37,186 bases of DNA from Burkholderiales bacterium (GCA_947508055.1 CANNRR010000019.1:1-37186); one strand, 5' to 3'; counted from the first letter of the stretch, positions 1-9,363 are shown. The notes: a model not told the origin generated them from the sequence alone. Program-made: numbers and translations.

Positions 1-395
1 AGGTTGTCAAAGTACAGCGGGAACTTTCTGAACGCCACACTCAGTGAGGTGCCGGTCTCCACGTCGGTGCGAATATCGTTGAGCAGTTTGGTTACCCTGG
101 GGTTGGGGTTTCCACGGCCCACAATGTCAAAAGCCTGCAACAGCGGCACACCAGCCTTCATCATGGTGGCCAACTGCCGCGTGAAAATGGCCATGTCCTT
201 GGGCTTGATGGACTTGCCCGCACTCATGCGGCGCTTCTTAATCTTGGTTGGCGTGACGCCTTGCCGCCTCAGCGTCGCCTTGACCTGGTTCTCACCCGCG
301 GCACGAATCTCACCACGCACCTGCTTGCCGTTGCGGTCTTTGCCTTCCCACTCGAAAACAGCATCATTATTAACAGCGGTCTTTGCAGTTGCCAT
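1..395 (-). CDS. pilC: Type IV pilus inner-membrane platform protein PilC (N-terminal part)
   Basis: The first 131 codons are present; the gene runs off the left edge of the window. The protein begins MATAKTAVNNDAVFEWEGKD and shows the usual PilC/GspF opening: a short region containing 'FEWEGKDRNGKQVRGEI', then 'MAIFTRQLATMMKAGVPLLQ', the start of the first T2SSF domain. PilC is the polytopic inner-membrane platform that couples the PilB extension ATPase to pilin assembly. The start ATG (393-395) lies about 20 nt after the pilB stop, with a GAGA purine run before it, so pilB and pilC are very probably one operon. The membrane segments and second T2SSF domain lie outside the window. Confidence 0.93.
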   Translation of the reverse strand, partial: MATAKTAVNNDAVFEWEGKDRNGKQVRGEIRAAGENQVKATLRRQGVTPTKIKKRRMSAGKSIKPKDMAIFTRQLATMMKAGVPLLQAFDIVGRGNPNPRVTKLLNDIRTDVETGTSLSVAFRKFPLYFDN

Positions 396-415
396 AGGTT
401 TCTCTCGAGTTTTTG

Positions 416-2149
416 TTATTCGTTGGTCACTGCGAGCACTTCTTCCAGCGAAGTCATCCCCAGCTTTACCTTGCTCAGACCAGCTTGCCGCAAAGAGCGC
501 ACACCTTCACTTTCGGCTTGTGCCCCAATATCCAGGGAACTGCCATCGCGCAGAATAATTCGCTGAATTTCCTCACTGATAGGCATCACCTGGTAAATAC
601 CCACCCGACCCTTGTACCCGTTGTTGCAGGCTGAACAGCCCACCGCCTTGTATGGTTTCCAACTCCCATCGAGGTCTGGTTCCTTGAAGCCCGCCTCAAT
701 CAAGGCAGCACGTGGAATCTCCACAGGAGCCTTGCAATTGGGGCAAAGTCGCCTGGCCAGTCGCTGCGCTGTAATCAAAATCACGCTTGACGCAATATTG
801 AACGCTGCGATGCCCATATTGCGCATGCGGGTCAGCGTTGCCGGCGCATCGTTGGTGTGCAATGTCGATAAAACCAAATGCCCCGTCTGGGCCGCTTTAA
901 TGGCTATGTCTGCCGTTTCCAGATCCCGAATTTCGCCGACCATGATGATGTCCGGGTCCTGGCGCAAAAACGACTTCAAAGCCGCTGCAAAAGTCAGCCC
1001 GGCCTTCTCATTCACGTTGACCTGGTTGACACCCGGCAGGTTAATTTCAGACGGGTCTTCGGCTGTGGCAATGTTCACCCCCGGCTTGTTCAGCAAGTTC
1101 AGGCAGGTGTACAGCGACACCGTCTTTCCCGAGCCGGTAGGCCCTGTCACCAGAATCATGCCGTACGGCCGTGCAATAGCTTTTAGCAGACGGGCTTTTT
1201 CCTCTGGTTCATATCCCAGTGCATCAATGCCCAGTTTTGCACTGCTGGGGTCCAGAATCCGGATCACGATCTTCTCGCCAAACAGGGTTGGCAATGTGCT
1301 CACCCGGAAGTCGATTGCTCGGTCCGGCCCCACCTTGAGCTTCATTCGCCCGTCTTGCGGAACCCGCTTCTCAGAAATATCCATTCGCGAGATTACCTTG
1401 ATGCGGGACGCCAGCTTATCCTTGATCGCAATGGGCGGTGACGCAATCTCGCGTAACTCTCCGTCGATACGAAACCGCACCCGGTATGTATGTTCATATG
1501 GTTCAAAGTGCAAATCCGATGCGCGCATACTGAACGCATCCATCAGCATCTTATGTAAAAAGCGCACGACTGGCGCATCTTCAACTTCGGCGGTATTGGC
1601 TTTGTCATTGTCTGAGACCGCCTCAGCGGCGTACTCGTCAAATTCAAAGTCACCCCCAATAATGTCTTCCATTGCTTCGGTGGCGGTGGTGGCATTGGCA
1701 TCCACAATTTTTGAGAGCTTGTCGTACTCAGCAATGATCCAGTCAACCCCCATTTGAGTTGAAAATTTGATTTTTTCAGCTGCCGCCTGATCCGAGGGGT
1801 CGGCCGTTGCAACAATGAGACGATTGCTGCGCTTGCTCAGCACAACTACGCGGTAGTCGCTACAAATCTTGCTGTCCAGCAATCCCCTGGGCAGGCGTTT
1901 GGTGTCGATGGCGTCCAGATCTAGCAACGGTGCCGCAAACGCCGTAGACAGGGTGTGCGCCAAATCCGCGGCCGACACGGCCCCAGACCCTACTAACTCG
2001 GCAATAAAGCTGGTTTTGCCCGACAAAGCCTTGCGGTAGATGTCTTCTGCAGACTTTTGGCCCAGCTTTCCAGCGTTAATCAAAGCCCTTCCAAGTCCAG
2101 GAAGCGCAACAAGTTGGGTTTCGCGTTGTAGTGGATCGACAGTGGCCAT
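416..2149 (-). CDS. pilB: Type IV pilus extension ATPase PilB
   Basis: A 577-residue hexameric AAA-type ATPase that powers pilus extension at the cytoplasmic face of the inner membrane. Visible features: an N-terminal MshEN-like region (about 15-150), a central domain with 'RASDLHFEPY' near 209, Walker A GPTGSGKT at 336-343, the Asp box 'TAEDPSE' near 362, Walker B 'DPDIIMVGEIRD' near 398, the His box 'STLHTND' near 428, and a zinc site made by two CxxC pairs (about C469/C472 and C505/C508). Length fits PilB (about 570). pilC follows 20 nt downstream. The MshEN-like N terminus could bind cyclic di-GMP, but that is inference. PilB is preferred over GspE because pilC is adjacent and no type II secretion genes are seen. 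Confidence 0.95.
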   Translation of the reverse strand: MATVDPLQRETQLVALPGLGRALINAGKLGQKSAEDIYRKALSGKTSFIAELVGSGAVSAADLAHTLSTAFAAPLLDLDAIDTKRLPRGLLDSKICSDYRVVVLSKRSNRLIVATADPSDQAAAEKIKFSTQMGVDWIIAEYDKLSKIVDANATTATEAMEDIIGGDFEFDEYAAEAVSDNDKANTAEVEDAPVVRFLHKMLMDAFSMRASDLHFEPYEHTYRVRFRIDGELREIASPPIAIKDKLASRIKVISRMDISEKRVPQDGRMKLKVGPDRAIDFRVSTLPTLFGEKIVIRILDPSSAKLGIDALGYEPEEKARLLKAIARPYGMILVTGPTGSGKTVSLYTCLNLLNKPGVNIATAEDPSEINLPGVNQVNVNEKAGLTFAAALKSFLRQDPDIIMVGEIRDLETADIAIKAAQTGHLVLSTLHTNDAPATLTRMRNMGIAAFNIASSVILITAQRLARRLCPNCKAPVEIPRAALIEAGFKEPDLDGSWKPYKAVGCSACNNGYKGRVGIYQVMPISEEIQRIILRDGSSLDIGAQAESEGVRSLRQAGLSKVKLGMTSLEEVLAVTNE

Positions 2150-2464
2150 GGAGCAATAAATATTAGTGTTACTAAAATGACCAATGAATCATCGCTGATT
2201 GCACTGTCAATGTAAATATGCGGTCATTCTCGATCATTTGCACGAAGTGCCCCGCAAGAACGCATATTTGTAACGTTTTTGCAAAAGAAGTGGAGGTGCA
2301 AATACCTCACAGCTGCCACCTCGTACCACATTGCCTGCCAATGTGGCGCATAAAACCACGTCTGTGTTGCACCAGAAACCATACGATGATCTTACCCTGC
2401 ACTGCGACTTTTACGATACCTAGTGTGATACGCTTTGCGCGGTTTACTCAAAGTGAGTTTTCGA
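2150..2464. other. Divergent intergenic region between pilB and manC-like gene
   Basis: About 315 bases without a convincing gene, separating the divergent pilB (minus) and manC-like (plus) genes, so promoters for both should lie here. I see no clear canonical promoter. The one distinct element is a perfect inverted repeat at 2326-2346, listed separately. A plus-strand open frame across this stretch continues in the wrong frame through the manC-like gene and has no family signature, so it is treated as a shadow. Confidence 0.6.
2326..2346. repeat. Perfect 8-bp inverted repeat upstream of manC-like gene
   Basis: CCACATTG and CAATGTGG flank a 5-nt spacer, with no T run on either side, so it is not an intrinsic terminator. 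It lies about 120 nt before the manC-like start and about 180 nt before the pilB start, in the shared control region. It could be an operator for a dimeric regulator or a leader hairpin; the sequence alone does not decide. Confidence 0.5.
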
Positions 2465-3898
2465 ATGGACTTAACCGAGCGCACAATGCCAGACAACACC
2501 ATCACCCCAGTTATCATGTGTGGCGGCAGCGGTACCCGGCTGTGGCCGCTTTCGCGCAAGGCGCTGCCCAAACAGTTTGTGCCACTCATCCAAGGCAAAA
2601 GCCTGTTGCAACTTACCATGGAGCGCGCCGCGCTGCTCAACCCGCAGCAACTCATCGTTGCCGCCGAAGACCACCGTTTCCTGGTGCAAGCGTGCGCTAC
2701 GGCCGCTGGCGTACAGAGCACCATACTGCTGGAACCCGTGGCCCGCAACACCGCTGCCGCCATGGCCGTGGCCGCGCTCAATGCCACGCCAGACGCTTTG
2801 CTTTTGTTTCTACCGGCCGACCACCACATCCCCGACACCGCAGCCTTTGCCGCGAGCATTCGTGCCGGCGCCTCAGCCGCGCAGGCGGGCTCCATCGTCA
2901 CCTTTGGTGTGCAGCCGTCGTTCCCCAGTACCGCCTATGGTTACATACAGCAGGGTGTGGCGTTGGCGGGGCAGGGCACCGCCCACGCCGTCCACCGTTT
3001 TATCGAAAAGCCGAACGCCGCCCGTGCCCAAGAGTTGCTGCTGGCTGGCGGCCATTTCTGGAACGCAGGCATCTTCCTGATCCAGTCCGGCACCCTGGTG
3101 GCCGCGTTGCAAGCCTATGCGCCTGACATATTGGCCGCATGCCAGCAAGCCGTATCGACTCAGACAGCCGATGGCGACTTCCGCCGTTTGGGTAAAGATG
3201 CCTTTGCCGCCTGCCGCTCCGACAGTATTGACTATGCCGTTATGGAAAAAGCCGCAAATGTTGCCGTGCTCCCGTTTACCGCAGGCTGGAGCGACGTCGG
3301 CAGTTGGAACGCCGTGGCTGACCTGACCACGCCGGACGCCAGTGGCAACCGCATCCACGGCCAGGGCTACATCGTTGATGCTACCAATACCTTTATCCAC
3401 GCGCCGCACCGCCCGGTCGTGGCCTTGGGTACGACCAACCTGCTCATCGTCGACACCGTTGACGCTCTGCTGGTCGCCGACGCCACGCATGCGGAGCAGG
3501 TCAAGACCGTAGTCGCCCAGCTTGAAGCCGCAGGCGTACCACAGGCACAGCACCACCGCCACGTGGCGAGGCCCTGGGGTACCTACGACAGTGTGGATAA
3601 CGGCGAGCGCTTTCAGGTCAAACGCATTGTGGTCAAACCCGGAGCTACGTTGAGTTTACAAATGCACCACCACCGTGCGGAACACTGGGTGGTGGTCAGC
3701 GGCACCGCCGAGGTCACCAACGGTGACAAGGTCACTTTGCTTAGCGAAAACCAGAGCACATACATCCCTCTGGGTCAGGTCCACCGCCTGCGCAACCCCG
3801 GCAAAGTGCCGTTGGAGATCATTGAGGTGCAGTCAGGATCTTATCTGGGTGAAGACGACATCGTGCGGCTTGAGGATACCTATGGGAGGGTGCAGTAG
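2465..3898 (+). CDS. manC: Mannose-1-phosphate guanylyltransferase / mannose-6-phosphate isomerase
   Basis: A bifunctional type II enzyme (ManC/AlgA/XanB/CpsB family) making GDP-mannose for exopolysaccharide, capsule or O-antigen. The N-terminal nucleotidyltransferase domain has the pyrophosphorylase signature 'GGSGTRLWPLSRK' within the first 25 residues and 'FIEKPN' in the middle. The C-terminal cupin isomerase domain is complete ('RPWGTYDSVDNGERFQVK', then 'LQMHHHRAEHWVVVSG'). With the ATG at 2465 the protein is 477 residues, the usual length. An upstream TTG (2435) and a downstream ATG (2486, 470 aa) are alternatives; none has a strong Shine-Dalgarno sequence. It is convergent with the nucleotide-sugar dehydratase gene; both fit a polysaccharide function. 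Confidence 0.93.
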   Translation: MDLTERTMPDNTITPVIMCGGSGTRLWPLSRKALPKQFVPLIQGKSLLQLTMERAALLNPQQLIVAAEDHRFLVQACATAAGVQSTILLEPVARNTAAAMAVAALNATPDALLLFLPADHHIPDTAAFAASIRAGASAAQAGSIVTFGVQPSFPSTAYGYIQQGVALAGQGTAHAVHRFIEKPNAARAQELLLAGGHFWNAGIFLIQSGTLVAALQAYAPDILAACQQAVSTQTADGDFRRLGKDAFAACRSDSIDYAVMEKAANVAVLPFTAGWSDVGSWNAVADLTTPDASGNRIHGQGYIVDATNTFIHAPHRPVVALGTTNLLIVDTVDALLVADATHAEQVKTVVAQLEAAGVPQAQHHRHVARPWGTYDSVDNGERFQVKRIVVKPGATLSLQMHHHRAEHWVVVSGTAEVTNGDKVTLLSENQSTYIPLGQVHRLRNPGKVPLEIIEVQSGSYLGEDDIVRLEDTYGRVQ

Positions 3899-3965
3899 GG
3901 CGTCAGGAACTTTGCGGAAAATGTCGGACAAATTGCTGTTAGGTTTGGTAAAACGCGCGTATACT

Positions 3966-3982
3966 GCTATCTAATTAATAGC
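3966..3982. repeat. Hairpin repeat, possible family member (5-7-5 geometry)
   Basis: GCTAT, a 7-nt loop, then ATAGC, overlapping the stop codon of the nucleotide-sugar dehydratase gene. Stem and loop lengths match the repeat copies at 16592 and 31884. The flanking tail is only loosely similar (a GCGCAT is seen on the right), so membership is tentative. It sits in the convergent 3' space between two genes, where it could also help end transcription. Confidence 0.45.
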
Positions 3983-5863
3983 AAAATCCTGCTGCGCATG
4001 AAACCCGTGCACACACACCCGCAGCACGGCTTTGATGGCGACCACGTTTTCATCGGCCGCAGCGGCCTGTAGCAGGCTTAGCTGCTCAAGCAGTTCGGGC
4101 CATGGGATAAAGTCTTCATGCGCCGTCATGATGCGAGGGTGGTCGGTGGGCGTGGGGTTGTTACCAATCAGTAGTTCTTCATACAGCTTCTCACCCGGGC
4201 GCAGGCCTGTAAAGGCAATTTCAATGTCGCCATCGGGCTGCGCCGCATCACGCACCTGCAAGCCCGATAGCGCCACCAACCTGCGCGCCAGGTCAACAAT
4301 TTTGACCGGCTCACCCATATCCAGCACAAACACATCGCCCCCCGTGGCCATAGCACCGGCCTGCAGCACCAGCTGGGCCGCCTCGGGTATCGTCATGAAA
4401 TAGCGGGTTACCTCCGGGTGCGTTACCGTAATCGGCCCCCCGTGGGCAATTTGCTCGCGAAACATCGGCAGCACGCTGCCGCTGGAGCCCAGCACATTGC
4501 CAAAGCGCACCATGCCAAAGCACGTAGCGTGCGCATCGGCCTGGGCCGCCAGCGCCTGTAACACCAGCTCAGCCATGCGCTTGCTGGCACCCATCAGGTT
4601 GGTGGGGCGCACCGCCTTGTCGGTGGACACCAGCACAAAGCGCTGCACCCGGGCCGCCACCGCCGCCTGGGCCATGTTCAGCGTGCCAAACACATTGTTA
4701 AACATACCCTCAGACGGGTTGCACTCCACCATCGGCACATGCTTGTAGGCGGCAGCGTGGTACACCGTGTGGGGCTGGTAGGTGGTGCAAATCCAGTCCA
4801 GGCGGCGGCGGTTGGACACGCTGGCCAGCATGCACACCAGCTCAATCGACGAGTCCTGCGTCTTGCACCACCCCGACAGCTCCCGGTGAATGGTGTACAG
4901 CGCAAACTCATTGTGGTCCAGCAGCACCAGCCGCTTGGGGTGCTCATGCAAAATCTGGCGGCACAGCTCGCTGCCAATGCTGCCCCCCGCGCCGCTCACC
5001 AAAATAGTCTGCCCCTGCAGGCTGCGCTGCAACAGGTCTGCCTGGTGGGGCACCGCCTCGCGGCCCAGCAAGTCTTCAACATCCAACTCACAAAAATCTT
5101 GCACCGTTACCCGCCCGCTCGCTAGGTCCGACAGGCCGGGCAGTGAGCGCGTGTGCACCGGCAAGCTACGCAGGCTCTGAATAATTTTGTTGCGTCGGTC
5201 TCGGCTGGCGCTCGGCATCGCCAGCAAAATGTCGGTCACCAACAGGCTCTGCACCACCGTGGGCACATTGCCCGGTGCATACACCGGCACCCCGTTTATG
5301 GTCTGCCCCAACTTGGCTACATCGTCGTCCACAAACCCCACCAGCTTGAACTGGCGGGTAAACGCCATGGCCGAAGACGTCTGCACCCCCGCAGCACCCG
5401 CACCGTAAATCAGCATGCGCCCCTGGCCCACCAGACCCCGGCTGCTAAAGCTGCTCAGCCACAGCTGCGCAGTCACGCGGCTGATGCTCACCAGTGCAAA
5501 GAAAATCAGCGGCAGCAACACACCCAGCGTCAGCGGAAACAGCGGCCAGCGGCGCCACCAGTGCATTGCAATCAGCACCGCCGCAAACGCCGCAATCGCC
5601 TGACCGGTCTTGAACAGCGAGTGAATGCCGCTGTAGCGGAATATGGCACGGTACAACCCAAACCACGCAAAAATCGGAATCGCCAGCACCGGGCTTATCG
5701 CATAGGTCCACCACTCGTCGCCCTGGGGCCAGTGGAGAGTCTCCATCCGCAACGAGTAGGCCAGCCAAGTGGCCAGCAGCACCAAAGTCACGTCGGTAGC
5801 AACCACCACACCGCGCTTGATGGGGCGTGGCCAGTCAAGCATTTTCAAAAGCATATGGGTCAC
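3971..5863 (-). CDS. Membrane-bound nucleotide-sugar 4,6-dehydratase, WbpM/FlaA1/CapD family
   Basis: A 630-residue polysaccharide biosynthesis protein. Four hydrophobic segments lie within roughly the first 150 residues. They are followed by a first Rossmann-like domain with 'GAGAAGV' near 175 and a second, catalytic extended SDR domain opening with 'GAGGSIGSE' near 290. The stretch 'STDKAVRPTNLMGASKRMAE' shows the large-subfamily active site, with Met replacing the usual SDR Tyr in the YxxxK position, as in WbpM-type UDP-GlcNAc 4,6-dehydratases. Such enzymes make precursors of diaminated or deoxy sugars for O-antigen or protein glycans. The exact substrate cannot be read. The C-terminal residues (about HAQQDFAIN) run into a hairpin repeat that overlaps the stop codon. 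Confidence 0.9.
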   Translation of the reverse strand: MTHMLLKMLDWPRPIKRGVVVATDVTLVLLATWLAYSLRMETLHWPQGDEWWTYAISPVLAIPIFAWFGLYRAIFRYSGIHSLFKTGQAIAAFAAVLIAMHWWRRWPLFPLTLGVLLPLIFFALVSISRVTAQLWLSSFSSRGLVGQGRMLIYGAGAAGVQTSSAMAFTRQFKLVGFVDDDVAKLGQTINGVPVYAPGNVPTVVQSLLVTDILLAMPSASRDRRNKIIQSLRSLPVHTRSLPGLSDLASGRVTVQDFCELDVEDLLGREAVPHQADLLQRSLQGQTILVSGAGGSIGSELCRQILHEHPKRLVLLDHNEFALYTIHRELSGWCKTQDSSIELVCMLASVSNRRRLDWICTTYQPHTVYHAAAYKHVPMVECNPSEGMFNNVFGTLNMAQAAVAARVQRFVLVSTDKAVRPTNLMGASKRMAELVLQALAAQADAHATCFGMVRFGNVLGSSGSVLPMFREQIAHGGPITVTHPEVTRYFMTIPEAAQLVLQAGAMATGGDVFVLDMGEPVKIVDLARRLVALSGLQVRDAAQPDGDIEIAFTGLRPGEKLYEELLIGNNPTPTDHPRIMTAHEDFIPWPELLEQLSLLQAAAADENVVAIKAVLRVCVHGFHAQQDFAIN

Positions 5864-6012
5864 GGGTTGCCGAAAGGCTCGAATGGTACCAGTTGGGGAT
5901 GTGTGCCAAAGCAGCCTTGGTCACCATTGTCCCGCACCGGAGTCACTACGTCGCAGATAAGCAGTGAACATTTTCAAAATGCCAAACATAAGGCTGGCGA
6001 AAGAAGGGCTGA

Positions 6013-6042
6013 TTTGTAGTTTACTGTAAACTAAACTACAAA
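6013..6042. repeat. A/T-rich perfect inverted repeat between dehydratase gene and tRNA-Pro
   Basis: Ten-base arms TTTGTAGTTT and AAACTACAAA surround a 10-nt centre that itself offers a second, shorter palindrome (AGTTTA/TAAACT). It lies 47 nt beyond the 3' end of the tRNA-Pro gene and about 150 nt upstream of the dehydratase start codon. It is too A/T-rich for a typical intrinsic terminator. An operator for the divergent-looking sugar gene, or a scar at the edge of inserted DNA, are both possible. Confidence 0.5.
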
Positions 6043-6088
6043 TGCCAGCAACCACTTACGTCGCAACGCCCATGGATATTGACTTTTC

Positions 6089-6165
6089 TGGTCGGGGTGA
6101 GAGGATTCGAACCTCCGGCCTCTACGTCCCGAACGTAGCGCTCCACCAGACTGAGCTACACCCCG
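6089..6165 (-). tRNA. tRNA-Pro (anticodon CGG)
   Basis: A 77-nt cloverleaf read on the minus strand. The acceptor stem CGGGGTG pairs with CACCCCG, followed by A and an encoded CCA. The anticodon loop TTCGGGA is closed by a 5-bp stem (CTACG/CGTAG region) and gives anticodon CGG for codon CCG. The T arm contains GGTTCGAATCC. It starts with C, as bacterial tRNA-Pro does. The gene lies downstream of ispB in the same direction, after a probable terminator. Confidence 0.97.
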
Positions 6166-6474
6166 CTTGAGAGCTGTTGACACTGTCCTAGGCCAGCGCA
6201 ATCTGCTCAACATTTTGTGGAAATTATTGTAGCAAACAGGCAGTCTTGGGTGCTGTCGTCTCCTAGCGTCCATTTTCAACGGAGGTGCTCCGGTAAGAAT
6301 CGACGCTGGAAAGAACAAATGCGGAGGTTAGCAAGGCGTTTGCAACCTCCAGGTTCCATGAATGTCTGCTCGCGCACGACCCCGTGAGTGGATGGCACGG
6401 GTAATCAACGCGATCTGGAACTCGTCAATCAAAATGCCCTCATCGCCAAGCGAGCACGCTTTCCCAAGCAAAAA
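6166..6474. other. Intergenic region between ispB and tRNA-Pro
   Basis: About 309 bases holding the probable ispB terminator (6323-6350) and presumably the tRNA promoter. The ispB frame stays open for 48 codons after its stop, to 6328, but has no ATG and no recognisable protein signature. Nothing else stands out. Confidence 0.6.
6323..6350 (-). terminator. Probable intrinsic terminator downstream of ispB
   Basis: GGAGGTT pairs with AACCTCC and, inside, GCAA pairs with TTGC, giving an 11-bp stem with one bulged base and a 5-nt loop. On the minus strand a T-rich stretch (ATTTGTTCTTT) follows two bases later. It lies about 125 nt beyond the ispB stop and before the tRNA gene. Confidence 0.6.
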
Positions 6475-7458
6475 TCAGTGGTTTCTGTCCAGCAATTGAG
6501 ATGCCAAATTGATCAAGCACTCCCGGTGCGCGCCCTCGGGAAGAAGCATCGCCGCGTCAATCGCGCGCTTGGCTTCCTTTTGCGCTGCATGGCGGGCAAT
6601 GTCCAAGGCTCCGGTTTTCTTGACAATGGCGATGACGTTGTCCAGCATCGTGACGTCGCCTGTCTCGATGGCTTGCTGAATGGCTTCGCGCTCAGCCTGG
6701 GTACCACGTTGCATTGCTGCGATCAGTGGCAGTGTGGCTTTACCTTCGCGCAGGTCGTCACCGAGATTCTTGCCCATGACGGCAGCGTCGCCTGCGTAGT
6801 CCAGCACATCGTCGATGACCTGAAAAGCCGTTCCCAGCGCTTGTCCGTAATCCGCGCAGGCTTCTTCCAAGTCGGGGCTCGCAGCAGACAAGATGGCACC
6901 AACTCGGGCGCTGGCTTCGAATAACTTGGCGGTTTTGGATCGGATGACCTGCAGGTACCCCGCTTCGTCCAACCCGGCGTTGTGCATGTTCATCAACTGC
7001 ATCACTTCGCCTTCCGCAATGATGTTGGTGGCGTTGGCCAGCACTTCCATGATACGCATGCTTTGGGAGTCAACCATCATCTGAAATGCGCGGGAATAAA
7101 GAAAGTCCCCAACCAGAACACTGGCAGGGTTACCAAACTTGGCGTTGGCAGTTGGACTGCCGCGCCGTAGTGCAGAGTCATCAACTACGTCGTCATGCAG
7201 CAGGGTCGCGGTGTGGATGAATTCGACTACGGCGGCCATGTTGAAGCGCTGCTCCCCCTTGAACCCCAGGGCGCCGCAGCACAAGAGCAAGAGGACAGGG
7301 CGCAGGCGCTTGCCTCCCGCGGAAATGATGTAATGTGCGATGCTGCCAACCAGTGGCACGCCAGAATCAAGTCTGCGTGCGATGACCTGATCGACTTGGA
7401 GCATATCCTGTTCGACGATGGAAAGCCCGGTTGAAGTGCCGGTTGAGGTGGCTTGCAA
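6475..7458 (-). CDS. ispB: Octaprenyl diphosphate synthase (polyprenyl synthetase)
   Basis: A 327-residue trans-isoprenyl diphosphate synthase that extends farnesyl diphosphate with IPP units to make the ubiquinone side chain. Both Asp-rich motifs are present: the first as 'HDDVVDDSALRRG' near 90 and the second as 'FQVIDDVLDYAGD' near 215, plus 'GGKRLRPVL' near 48 for substrate phosphate binding. It is divergent from rplU-rpmA, the usual ispB/rplU arrangement. The start used is a TTG (7458), giving full length; an internal ATG at 7404 would trim 18 residues ahead of the conserved region. The start is the least certain part. Confidence 0.94.
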   Translation of the reverse strand: MQATSTGTSTGLSIVEQDMLQVDQVIARRLDSGVPLVGSIAHYIISAGGKRLRPVLLLLCCGALGFKGEQRFNMAAVVEFIHTATLLHDDVVDDSALRRGSPTANAKFGNPASVLVGDFLYSRAFQMMVDSQSMRIMEVLANATNIIAEGEVMQLMNMHNAGLDEAGYLQVIRSKTAKLFEASARVGAILSAASPDLEEACADYGQALGTAFQVIDDVLDYAGDAAVMGKNLGDDLREGKATLPLIAAMQRGTQAEREAIQQAIETGDVTMLDNVIAIVKKTGALDIARHAAQKEAKRAIDAAMLLPEGAHRECLINLASQLLDRNH

Positions 7459-7532
7459 GGCAGTTGAGCGGTTGGTTAGTTGCAGGATTGTATAGAAAGG
7501 CGGCGCGTCGTACCTGCCTTCAGGATAAGGAT

Positions 7533-7561
7533 TTGCTCTCGAAGGGCTGGAATGTTATAAT
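7533..7561 (+). promoter_or_regulatory. Sigma-70 promoter of rplU-rpmA
   Basis: TTGCTC (7533-7538) and a perfect TATAAT (7556-7561) are separated by 17 nt. The -10 box ends 78 nt before the rplU start codon, leaving a structured 5' leader of about 70 nt. Confidence 0.75.
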
Positions 7562-7597
7562 CTTTGGCTCCGCGGAAATTCGTCCGGGGAGTCAAGT

Positions 7598-7618
7598 CCG
7601 CTGACGTTAAGTCAGCGG
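7598..7618 (+). promoter_or_regulatory. Leader hairpin in front of rplU
   Basis: CCGCTGAC and GTCAGCGG form a perfect 8-bp stem over a GTTAA loop in the transcribed leader, ending about 20 nt before the rplU start codon. No T run follows, so it is not a simple terminator. Ribosomal-protein operons often use leader RNA structures for autoregulation; this one is a candidate, by position only. Confidence 0.5.
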
Positions 7619-7639
7619 GGTCAAGATTAAGAGGTCAAC

Positions 7640-7951
7640 ATGTACGCGGTCATAAAAACCGGTGGCAAGCAATATCGGGTTGCTGCTGGCGAAAAAATTA
7701 AAGTAGAACAGATTGCTGCGGACGTAGGCCAAGAGATTGTGTTCGATCAGGTTCTGGCTGTCGGTAACGGCGCTGAACTAAAGGTTGGCACACCCTTGGT
7801 GTCCGGCGCAACTGTAACAGTCACAGTACTGTCTCAGGGCAAGCACGACAAAGTGCGCATTTTTAAAATGCGCCGTCGCAAGCACTATCAGAAACGTCAA
7901 GGTCACCGCCAGCTGTTCACAGAACTGCAAATCGGCGCTATCGTAGGATAA
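7640..7951 (+). CDS. rplU: 50S ribosomal protein L21
   Basis: A 103-residue protein beginning [20 protein letters not shown] and containing the L21 signature '[19 protein letters not shown]' in the form '[19 protein letters not shown]'. It binds 23S rRNA in the large subunit. Length is normal. rpmA follows 4 nt after the stop, so the two are one transcription unit driven from the promoter at 7533. A GAGG Shine-Dalgarno sequence lies about 5 nt before the ATG. Confidence 0.98.
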   Translation: MYAVIKTGGKQYRVAAGEKIKVEQIAADVGQEIVFDQVLAVGNGAELKVGTPLVSGATVTVTVLSQGKHDKVRIFKMRRRKHYQKRQGHRQLFTELQIGAIVG

Positions 7952-7955
7952 GGTC

Positions 7956-8213
7956 ATGGCACAGAAAAAAGGCGGCGGCTCTACGCGAAATGGGCGTGAT
8001 TCCAAGCCCAAAATGCTCGGTGTGAAAAAATTTGGCGGCGAATTGGTCAGCGGTGGCGCGATCATCGTGCGTCAACGTGGCACCAAGTTTCATCCTGGTA
8101 CCAATGTTGGCATCGGCAAGGATCACACCTTGTTTGCATTGACAGAAGGCCATGTTTCGTTCGCCACCAAAGGTGCGCTGAACAAACACACGGTGAGCGT
8201 GACTGCAGCCTGA
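7956..8213 (+). CDS. rpmA: 50S ribosomal protein L27
   Basis: An 85-residue protein starting [19 protein letters not shown], the usual L27 N terminus that reaches the peptidyl transferase centre, followed by '[27 protein letters not shown]'. It is complete and of normal length. It lies 4 nt downstream of rplU and is followed by a clear intrinsic terminator at 8237, which separates the ribosomal-protein genes from obgE. Confidence 0.98.
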   Translation: MAQKKGGGSTRNGRDSKPKMLGVKKFGGELVSGGAIIVRQRGTKFHPGTNVGIGKDHTLFALTEGHVSFATKGALNKHTVSVTAA

Positions 8214-8225
8214 TTCTTGCGGTAA

Positions 8226-9359
<1,134 letters not shown>

Positions 9360-9363
9360 CATC

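Noticed and set aside
612-1757. Long plus-strand open frame antisense to pilB
   Set aside because: It lies wholly inside the well-supported pilB gene, has no domain signature, and reflects GC-rich codon bias on the opposite strand.
5153-6019. 288-codon plus-strand frame antisense to the dehydratase gene
   Set aside because: Gln/His/Arg-rich shadow of a membrane-protein gene; no recognisable domain.
6031-6318. 95-codon minus-strand frame across the tRNA-Pro gene
   Set aside because: It reads through the entire tRNA, including its conserved arms, so it cannot be a normal protein gene.
6328-6474. 48-codon continuation of the ispB frame after its stop
   Set aside because: No ATG start, no family signature, and this length without a stop is unremarkable in GC-rich DNA; it also contains the probable terminator.
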